DNA of 5,251 nucleotides from an uncultured Bacteroidales bacterium (GTDB lineage: Bacteria > Bacteroidota > Bacteroidia > Bacteroidales > UBA932): assembly GCA_946530505.1 (NCBI GenBank), contig CAMNAD010000112.1, forward strand, positions 1-5,251, read 5' to 3'. A model generated the notes under the pieces. It was not told the origin of the DNA and ran no database searches. It saw only the letters and a program-made list of their open reading frames with translations. Below, in pieces: positions 1 through 4,893 of the stretch; the stretch's first letter is position 1; every line of letters begins with the position of its first letter. The position numbers and the translations under genes are program-made.

Positions 1-14
1 TTTAGCCGTTTTAG

Positions 15-584
15 CTATTTCTTCCACCAGATGGCGAAGCCGATGGAGAGCAGCGCTGCGACGGCGAGCTGGACCCAGAGCGCGGTGGAAATGAGTTCCA
101 TCTGCATCAGGCCGGCAGATAGCACCAGGGCCTTGAGGCCGTAGTACAGGGCCTTGCTCAGCAGGATGGACACGAACGCGGCGGCGCCTACAACGGCAGC
201 GGAGCCCGGCGCTTTCGCGGCAGAGCCGTTTTCAGGCGAAGACGCGAATGACGACGGCGAAGCCGAGCGAACGAAAATCCGGGAAAGCCACACGAACAAC
301 AACACATTCACCGAAAGCTCGGCGGCAATCAGCAGGCATTTCGGGAAAACCGGATGCCCCGAAACCGCGAATGAAAACAGCGGAAGGGCCACCGCAAGCG
401 CAAGGCCGTTTTTCCAGTTCCTGCTCACGAGAAGCGCGCCCAGCACCGCGACCCTCATGGGGTCCATCAGATAGAAGGGCAGCGCGGACAGGTGCGAAAG
501 GGCCGGAACCGCGAAGATGAACAACAAGGCTGCGGCATCGGTCAGTCCGATGCCCACAGCCTTTTTAGATACGGATACAGCCAT
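15..584 (-). CDS. Small multi-pass membrane protein, possibly ECF S-component-like
   Basis: A 189-residue, very hydrophobic protein of unknown function. About five or six membrane segments can be read at roughly residues 9-30, 43-58, 60-75, 83-104, 129-157 and 166-186. A small-residue, Ser/Ala/Pro-rich loop (about 106-128) separates the two halves, and the protein ends in WWKK. The size and the central stretch NWKNGLALAVALPLFSF followed by SGHP recall substrate-binding S components of ECF vitamin transporters, but I recognise no defining motif, so that reading is weak. The chosen start is the ATG at 584-582, whose first bases overlap the rubrerythrin stop (TGATG). A TTG one codon earlier would add one residue but lies inside the rubrerythrin gene. 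The overlap suggests translational coupling and cotranscription from the rubrerythrin promoter. The stop is TAG at 17-15. Only 14 bases lie beyond it, and they show nothing I can name. Confidence 0.75.
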   Translation of the reverse strand: MAVSVSKKAVGIGLTDAAALLFIFAVPALSHLSALPFYLMDPMRVAVLGALLVSRNWKNGLALAVALPLFSFAVSGHPVFPKCLLIAAELSVNVLLFVWLSRIFVRSASPSSFASSPENGSAAKAPGSAAVVGAAAFVSILLSKALYYGLKALVLSAGLMQMELISTALWVQLAVAALLSIGFAIWWKK

Positions 585-1123
585 CAATAGTTCTCTTTAT
601 GTACTTCAAAGTAGGACTGGGGATGTGCGCAGACAGGGCATACCGCAGGAGCCTTGGTTCCCACTACGATGTGACCGCAGTTGCGGCACTCCCATACCTT
701 GACTTCGCTCTTTTCGAAGACCTGCGCGGTCTCCACGTTCTTCAGGAGGGCACGATAGCGCTCCTCGTGACGCTTCTCGATGGCGGCGACCATGCGGAAC
801 TTCGCTGCGAGGGCCTTGAAGCCTTCAGCCTCGGCGGTCTTGGCGAAATCCTCGTACATATCGGTCCATTCATAGTTCTCGCCATCGGCTGCAGCGGCGA
901 GGTTGGCGGCGGTGTCGCCTATGCCCTCGAGTTCCTTGAACCACATCTTGGCGTGTTCCTTTTCATTCTCTGCGGTCTCAAGGAAAATAGCAGCGATCTG
1001 CTCGAAGCCTTCCTTCTTTGCGGCAGATGCAAAGTAGGTGTATTTGTTGCGTGCCTGGGATTCTCCGGCAAAAGCAGCCTGGAGATTTTTTTCGGTCTGG
1101 GTACCAGCGTATTTGTTAGCCAT
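584..1123 (-). CDS. rbr: Rubrerythrin (non-haem di-iron peroxidase)
   Basis: Cytoplasmic rubrerythrin that reduces hydrogen peroxide to water in anaerobes, taking electrons from NAD(P)H through rubredoxin-type partners. The 179-residue length is normal for the family. The N-terminal four-helix ferritin-like domain (about 1-135) shows both ligand pairs: E21 in GESQARNKY, E54 and H57 in the ENEKEH motif, glutamates at 98-100 in AEAEGF, and E116 and H119 in IEKRHEERY. The C-terminal rubredoxin domain (about 140-179) has C146-x2-C149-G and C162-P-x-C165, which bind the Fe(SCys)4 centre. All key ligands are present, so the enzyme should be active. It is the first gene of a two-gene unit with the membrane protein downstream, and it is divergent from sppA. 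A TATCTTTG -7 box lies about 29 nt upstream of the ATG. Rubrerythrins are often induced by oxygen or peroxide, but I see no clear PerR or OxyR operator. Confidence 0.97.
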   Translation of the reverse strand: MANKYAGTQTEKNLQAAFAGESQARNKYTYFASAAKKEGFEQIAAIFLETAENEKEHAKMWFKELEGIGDTAANLAAAADGENYEWTDMYEDFAKTAEAEGFKALAAKFRMVAAIEKRHEERYRALLKNVETAQVFEKSEVKVWECRNCGHIVVGTKAPAVCPVCAHPQSYFEVHKENY

Positions 1124-1152
1124 AATTTTGATTGGTTTAAGATATCTCGATA

Positions 1153-1185
1153 CAAAGATAAAAAATATTCAAGCAAGCCGCCAAG
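1153..1185 (-). promoter_or_regulatory. Bacteroidota-type promoter for the rubrerythrin operon
   Basis: Read on the minus strand, TATCTTTG at 1160-1153 matches the TAnnTTTG -7 element exactly. A CTTG at 1185-1182 lies 21 bp upstream and can serve as a weak -33 element (consensus TTTG). The start site would fall near 1149, giving a leader of roughly 25 nt before the ATG at 1123. A small inverted repeat, TATC-TC-GATA at 1143-1152, sits at the expected start site. It is too short to call an operator. Confidence 0.6.
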
Positions 1186-1192
1186 AAAATAT

Positions 1193-1200
1193 TATATTTG
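1193..1200 (+). promoter_or_regulatory. -7 promoter element for sppA
   Basis: TATATTTG fits the Bacteroidota TAnnTTTG -7 consensus and ends 21 nt before the sppA ATG. No good TTTG -33 element is visible at the right distance. The box overlaps a perfect 13-nt AT-rich palindrome at 1187-1199 (AAATAT-T-ATATTT). Directly downstream, TAGGAG at 1201-1206 resembles a Shine-Dalgarno sequence but lies about 15 nt from the ATG, which is too far to act normally. The rubrerythrin -33 candidate (1182-1185) lies just upstream, so the two divergent promoters are packed back to back. Confidence 0.5.
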
Positions 1201-1221
1201 TAGGAGTCAATCCGAATCAAG

Positions 1222-2955
1222 ATGAAACAGTTCTTCAAAATGCTTCTTGCCGTCATCTGCGGCATCATTCTGGCAAACATCCTCCTGTTCCTGATTATCG
1301 GCGGCGTCATCGGTGCCGCTGCAGGCAGCGCCTCAGGGAAAGGCGCCACAGTCCTCCCCCGCAGCGGCGTGCTGGCCATCGACCTCTCGGAAATAATCAT
1401 CACCGAGCAGGATCAGCCCGAAGATCCCCTCGCCATGCTGCAAGGGCAGATGCAGATTCCGGTCGGACTCTGGAAAGCAGTCCAGGCGATCAACATTGCA
1501 GCGGCCGATCCGGGCGTGAAATACATCTACCTCAAGGCAGACGGCAACACCACCGGCATCTCCGCCCTCGGCGAGGTACGCAAAGCCCTGGAGAACTTCC
1601 GACTCAGCGGCAAGCCGGTCATAGCATGGACGGAGAACCCGGGGACGGGAGTGTTCTACCTCTGCTCTGTGGCCGACAAGATATATATGTCCGAATATCA
1701 GGGCGCAAACGGCGGCCTGGTGGGTATCGCCTCCCAGTCTTTCTACCTGAAGGACCTGCTGGACAAGGCCGGCATCAACATGCAGCTCATACGCCATGGC
1801 AAGTATAAATCCGCCGGAGAGATGTATGTGCGCAACTCCCCGAGCGAGGAGAACAAGGAGCAGAACAACCGCATGGTCGCATCGCTGTGGGAAACCGTGG
1901 GTGCCACCATCGCCGAAGGGCGCAACATCCCTCTGGAGACTCTGGACAGAATGGTGGAGAATATAGAACTCTGCCTGCCCGAGGATTATATGGCCGCAGG
2001 CCTGGTGGACGGTATCTTCTCGCGCGATTCCCTCAAGCAGAGGCTGGCATCCCTCGCGGTCGTGAACGACTTCAAGGATGTTCAGTTCATTCCATTCGCC
2101 GATTACGCGAATGCAAAGGTCCTTCCCAACTTCCGCTCTAAGAACAAGATCGCCGTGCTCTATGCCGACGGCGAGATCGTGGACGGAAACGCCCCCCAGA
2201 ACGTTGCGGGCGACCGTTTTGCGAAGGAAATAGACAAGATACGCGCGGACAAGGGCATCAAGGCCGTGGTGCTGCGCGTGAACTCCCCCGGCGGCAGCGT
2301 GCTGGCATCCGAGAAAATCAAGCATGAGCTGGACCTCCTTGCAGAGGAAGTGCCCGTGATCGCCTCCTACGGCGGAATGGCCGCATCCGGAGGATACTGG
2401 ATATCCAACAATTGCAGCAAGATATTCTCCGACGCCACAACCCTCACCGGTTCCATCGGCGTATTCGGAATGATTCCCGAGGCAAGCAAGGCCCTGAAGG
2501 ACAAGCTGCATGTCGGCACCTACAGCGCCAAGAGCCACAAGCATGCCGACATGATGCAGCTCACCCGCCCCTTCGACCAGGCGGAATACAACTTCATGCT
2601 CCGCAGCATCGAGACCATCTACGACAAATTCACCTCGCTGGTGGCGGAAGGCCGCGGACTCGAGAAGAGCCGCGTGGATGAAATCGGCCAGGGCCGCGTG
2701 TGGACAGGTGCCGACGCCCTCGAGATAGGCCTCGTTGACGAGATCGGCACCTTGGAAGACGCCATCAACTATGCCGCTTCCGCCATAGGAGCGCAGGATG
2801 TGTGCGTCCTTGAGTATCCCAAACCTCTTACCGGCATGGAGCTCTTCCTGCAAAGCATAGGGCAGACCCCCGGGCACGACTATGTGAAGGCCTTCGAAAA
2901 GATGACCGAGCCTCAGGTCATGGCCAGAATGCCCTGGCAGATTGTAATCTGGTAA
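1222..2955 (+). CDS. sppA: Signal peptide peptidase SppA, 67K type (protease IV)
   Basis: Membrane-anchored serine protease that degrades cleaved signal peptides and other membrane-embedded peptides. Its length of 577 residues is typical of the long, duplicated SppA form. A single N-terminal membrane anchor spans about residues 7-30, after MKQFFK. The first S49 repeat (about 50-270) carries the catalytic lysine in RHGKYKSAGE: K196 aligns with the YKSA lysine of E. coli SppA (K209). The second repeat (about 308-540) carries the oxyanion and substrate loop VNSPGGS (353-359) and the nucleophile S389 in GMAASGGYW. The TTLTGSIGVFG segment (407-416) is also typical. The Ser/Lys dyad is therefore complete, with one residue in each repeat, as in the known tetramer. 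The gene is transcribed alone from a promoter divergent to rubrerythrin. Its TAA stop lies 3 bp from the convergent stop of the DoxX-like gene, with no terminator visible in between. Confidence 0.96.
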   Translation: MKQFFKMLLAVICGIILANILLFLIIGGVIGAAAGSASGKGATVLPRSGVLAIDLSEIIITEQDQPEDPLAMLQGQMQIPVGLWKAVQAINIAAADPGVKYIYLKADGNTTGISALGEVRKALENFRLSGKPVIAWTENPGTGVFYLCSVADKIYMSEYQGANGGLVGIASQSFYLKDLLDKAGINMQLIRHGKYKSAGEMYVRNSPSEENKEQNNRMVASLWETVGATIAEGRNIPLETLDRMVENIELCLPEDYMAAGLVDGIFSRDSLKQRLASLAVVNDFKDVQFIPFADYANAKVLPNFRSKNKIAVLYADGEIVDGNAPQNVAGDRFAKEIDKIRADKGIKAVVLRVNSPGGSVLASEKIKHELDLLAEEVPVIASYGGMAASGGYWISNNCSKIFSDATTLTGSIGVFGMIPEASKALKDKLHVGTYSAKSHKHADMMQLTRPFDQAEYNFMLRSIETIYDKFTSLVAEGRGLEKSRVDEIGQGRVWTGADALEIGLVDEIGTLEDAINYAASAIGAQDVCVLEYPKPLTGMELFLQSIGQTPGHDYVKAFEKMTEPQVMARMPWQIVIW

Positions 2956-2958
2956 GTT

Positions 2959-3984
2959 CTACAAGAGCAGAAGGACTGCGAACAGATAGAGGGTGAATCC
3001 CTGGAACAGGGCCCTGGTGCGATTCTGCCGCGCAAGCAGCACATCCATCGGGGCCTTTTCTTTCATCTCGCGGAGTTCACCGGCATCCGGCAGGCTCGCG
3101 GCCGCCCATTTGCGGATGATCTGCCCGTCGGAAACGAAGGTTGCGCCTCCGTTCGAACGGTTGAGCGTCAGGAGTTCCTTGCGGTCGGCGAAGAAAATGT
3201 TGGAAAGGAGTGCCGGGTTGATATCCTGCCCGAGCACCGCCTCCGGAGTTGAAGCCTGCAGAAAGAGCACCGTATATCCCTCATCTGCAGCTACCCGTGC
3301 CATTTCGGAGATGCGTTCCATACGCTCGGCACCCAGGCGGACAGGATCATAGGACGAAACCAGCATCACCTTTCCTTTCAGAGCCAGCGAATCGGCATAC
3401 TCGTAGTTGGCATCATAAAAGCTGAGCGGCTGCTCCTCGAGTTCCGTGCCCGGCTTGAACGAGGTGTAGTCGCGCAGGGGGATGGAAAGGGCGCTGAAGA
3501 GCAGGAAAAGAACCAGCGAAACCGCTGCCAGAGAAAAGCTTACGTATTTGATTCGTTGCGGAAGTCCCAGCTTCCCGAAGGGGATGAACGCAAGGCACCA
3601 CAAGGCGTCCAGCACCAGATTCTTAAGAAGGGTCTGGGCATGGTTCAGATGGACGGCTTCGCCGAAGCAGCCGCAGTCCATCGAGGGATTCGCCAGGTAA
3701 AGTATAATGGTGATGAGGGTGAAGAATATCAGGATAATGCCGCTCGCCATCGCTAGAGTTTTGCGCCAGACACCGGCGATGAGGGCTGCTCCCAGGAGGG
3801 ATTCTAGCAAAGCAATACCGGAAGCAATGATGCGCGAGGCGGGTTTGAGGAATGCAAGATGGAAGAAATTGAAGTATTCATCCATCACCAGCCCGGCTCC
3901 CACAGGGTCCATCAGCTTGAGAAGGCCCGCAATCAGCAGGACCATCCCGAGCATCACCATGCATATTCTCCGGAATCCGTTCAT
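2959..3984 (-). CDS. DoxX/MauE-like membrane protein with a cysteine-free thioredoxin-like C-terminal part
   Basis: A 341-residue membrane protein of unknown precise role. The N-terminal half (about 1-170) has about five hydrophobic segments (near 7-24, 51-71, 75-97, 122-137, 147-168). After the third comes the motif D103-C-G-C-F-G108, characteristic of MauE/DoxX-family proteins, which are thought to handle redox or disulfide chemistry at the membrane. Residues about 190-300 look thioredoxin-like: LKGKVMLVSSYDPV, a following helix, YTVLFLQAS, then a GATFVSDGQII strand pair. There is no cysteine after residue 130, so this part has no CxxC active site. A final hydrophobic stretch (about 328-341) ends the protein. 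Its ATG overlaps the tmk stop (ATGA), indicating coupling with tmk. Bacteroidales genomes commonly carry related DoxX proteins near housekeeping genes. The family assignment is fairly firm, but the function is not. Confidence 0.8.
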   Translation of the reverse strand: MNGFRRICMVMLGMVLLIAGLLKLMDPVGAGLVMDEYFNFFHLAFLKPASRIIASGIALLESLLGAALIAGVWRKTLAMASGIILIFFTLITIILYLANPSMDCGCFGEAVHLNHAQTLLKNLVLDALWCLAFIPFGKLGLPQRIKYVSFSLAAVSLVLFLLFSALSIPLRDYTSFKPGTELEEQPLSFYDANYEYADSLALKGKVMLVSSYDPVRLGAERMERISEMARVAADEGYTVLFLQASTPEAVLGQDINPALLSNIFFADRKELLTLNRSNGGATFVSDGQIIRKWAAASLPDAGELREMKEKAPMDVLLARQNRTRALFQGFTLYLFAVLLLL

Positions 3985-4658
3985 AATCTACTGTCTACCA
4001 ATGCTTTGATTTTAGCGAAGATGTCGTCCGGAGGGAGCATCCCGCCCTCTGCGTCGGAGCAGTCGACGACCTGCAGGCCCTTGTCCACTTCCGCCTGCCG
4101 CAGATACATCGCTCGCACTTTCTTCTGGAACTCTATGTCGGCCTCGTGTATATCCTGGGCTTGATGCAGATATGCCCTGTCCGCACCCTTGCGCTCGGAA
4201 TGTATGTTCTTCTCGACGAAACCGATGGGCACATTCAGGAAGATGTTAAGATCCGGGCGTGGTTCTTCGAACTGCCCGAATTCGGTGTTGATGATCCATT
4301 CCCTAAGGGTTTCAGCTTCGTCCGCATCCCGGAGTTTGGCGCACTGATAGGCGATGTTGGAATAGACGTAGCGGTCGAGCAGGACGGTCGCTCCTTCGTT
4401 CAGGGCCTTGCGGATTTCCGGTGCGGCGCCGTGGCGGTCTTCGGCGAAAAGGAGGGCGACAAGTTGGGGATGCACCTGGTCGATGGGACCGAATTCTCCC
4501 CTGAGGAAGCGGCTGATGAGGCCTCCGTAGACCGGGGATTCGTAGCGAGGAAAATGTATATATTCGAGTTTCGGGCATTTCTGTCCGAGGTAATCGCGGA
4601 GTTTGCGCACCTGCGTGGATTTTCCGGCTCCGTCCAGGCCTTCAAGAACTATCAGCAT
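3981..4658 (-). CDS. tmk: Thymidylate kinase (dTMP kinase)
   Basis: Cytoplasmic enzyme phosphorylating dTMP to dTDP, essential for making dTTP. The 225 residues fit the family. The P-loop GLDGAGKST (7-15) follows the first strand LIVLE. FPRY (36-39) matches the substrate-contacting FPR/FPD segment. LLFAEDRH (69-76) and the DRY motif (95-97, in LLDRYVYSNIAYQ) are typical, and the strand NIFLNVP (138-144) precedes a LID-like region with basic residues K147-R161. I chose the ATG at 4658-4656 because it starts exactly at the conserved first strand and lies 7 nt after a strong TATCTTTG -7 box. A longer frame beginning at 4844 is open, but it reads through the upstream repeat array and the promoter, so that extension is very likely spurious. 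The gene is translationally coupled to the DoxX-like gene downstream and divergent from folP. Confidence 0.95.
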   Translation of the reverse strand: MLIVLEGLDGAGKSTQVRKLRDYLGQKCPKLEYIHFPRYESPVYGGLISRFLRGEFGPIDQVHPQLVALLFAEDRHGAAPEIRKALNEGATVLLDRYVYSNIAYQCAKLRDADEAETLREWIINTEFGQFEEPRPDLNIFLNVPIGFVEKNIHSERKGADRAYLHQAQDIHEADIEFQKKVRAMYLRQAEVDKGLQVVDCSDAEGGMLPPDDIFAKIKALVDSRL

Positions 4659-4665
4659 AACAGCG

Positions 4666-4698
4666 CAAAGATAGCAATTATTTTTGTTTGCCGGCAAA
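4666..4698 (-). promoter_or_regulatory. Bacteroidota promoter for tmk, leaderless or nearly so
   Basis: On the minus strand, TTTG at 4698-4695 (inside TTTTG) is followed after exactly 21 bp by TATCTTTG at 4673-4666. Both elements match the Bacteroidota -33 and -7 consensus. The -7 octamer and spacer length are the same as in the rubrerythrin promoter. The -7 box ends only 7 nt before the tmk ATG (CGCTGTT-ATG), so transcription should begin at, or a few bases before, the start codon, leaving no room for a ribosome binding site. Confidence 0.72.
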
Positions 4699-4735
4699 AG
4701 GCCGCATTGCGCCCCGGGCGCCGCAACGCCGGCAT

Positions 4736-4888
4736 CGGGCGGGTTGTATGCAAAACCGGGCGATCTGCATACATCTCCCGTAAATTCGGGCGGGTTGTAT
4801 GCAAAAAGGCTCAATCTGCATACATCTCCCGTGAAATCGGGCAAGTTGTATGCAAAAAGGGGCGTTTTGCATACATTTTATTACATTT
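4736..4888 (+). repeat. Three tandem 51-bp repeats with nested inverted repeats
   Basis: The units are 4736-4786, 4787-4837 and 4838-4888. The first two are nearly identical. The third keeps the same register but degenerates after about 4876, where the folP promoter begins. Each unit contains the dyad GTATGCA-N13-TGCATAC (4746-4772, 4797-4823, 4848-4874). The unit junctions carry a second dyad, CCCG-N6-CGGG (4777-4790 and 4828-4841). In the third unit the first dyad improves to a perfect 10-bp inverted repeat, GTATGCAAAA/TTTTGCATAC, with a 7-nt loop. Because 51 is a multiple of three, several reading frames stay open and give 17-residue repeats. I take these as non-coding. The array fills most of the 235-bp gap between tmk and folP. 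It could be a cluster of regulator binding sites, a set of RNA hairpins, or a dispersed intergenic repeat family. Confidence 0.9.
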
Positions 4889-4889
4889 G
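4882..4889 (+). promoter_or_regulatory. -7 promoter element for folP, immediately before the ATG
   Basis: TACATTTG matches TAnnTTTG and ends 4 nt before the folP ATG at 4894 (CAGC-ATG). This implies a leaderless transcript if the box is used. No TTTG -33 element occurs 19-21 bp upstream. That position is covered by the perfect inverted repeat of the third 51-bp unit (4848-4874). Weak core promoters of this kind often need an activator, but this is an inference from position only. Confidence 0.5.
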
Positions 4890-4893
4890 CAGC

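Noticed and set aside
1201..1206. TAGGAG as the Shine-Dalgarno sequence of sppA
   Set aside because: It lies about 15 nt from the ATG, beyond normal spacing, and directly abuts the -7 box, so it is at or upstream of the likely transcript start.
599..1225. 208-codon plus-strand frame opposite rubrerythrin
   Set aside because: Antisense shadow of an unmistakable rubrerythrin gene. It shows no promoter or family similarity.
1333..2877. Long open frame (514 codons) on the minus strand opposite sppA
   Set aside because: It lies wholly inside sppA, which has complete catalytic motifs. The antisense translation shows no recognisable family and reflects GC-rich codon use.
4736..4888. CRISPR array
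   Set aside because: The whole 51-bp unit is conserved rather than short repeats with unique spacers. There are only three units and no cas gene is visible.
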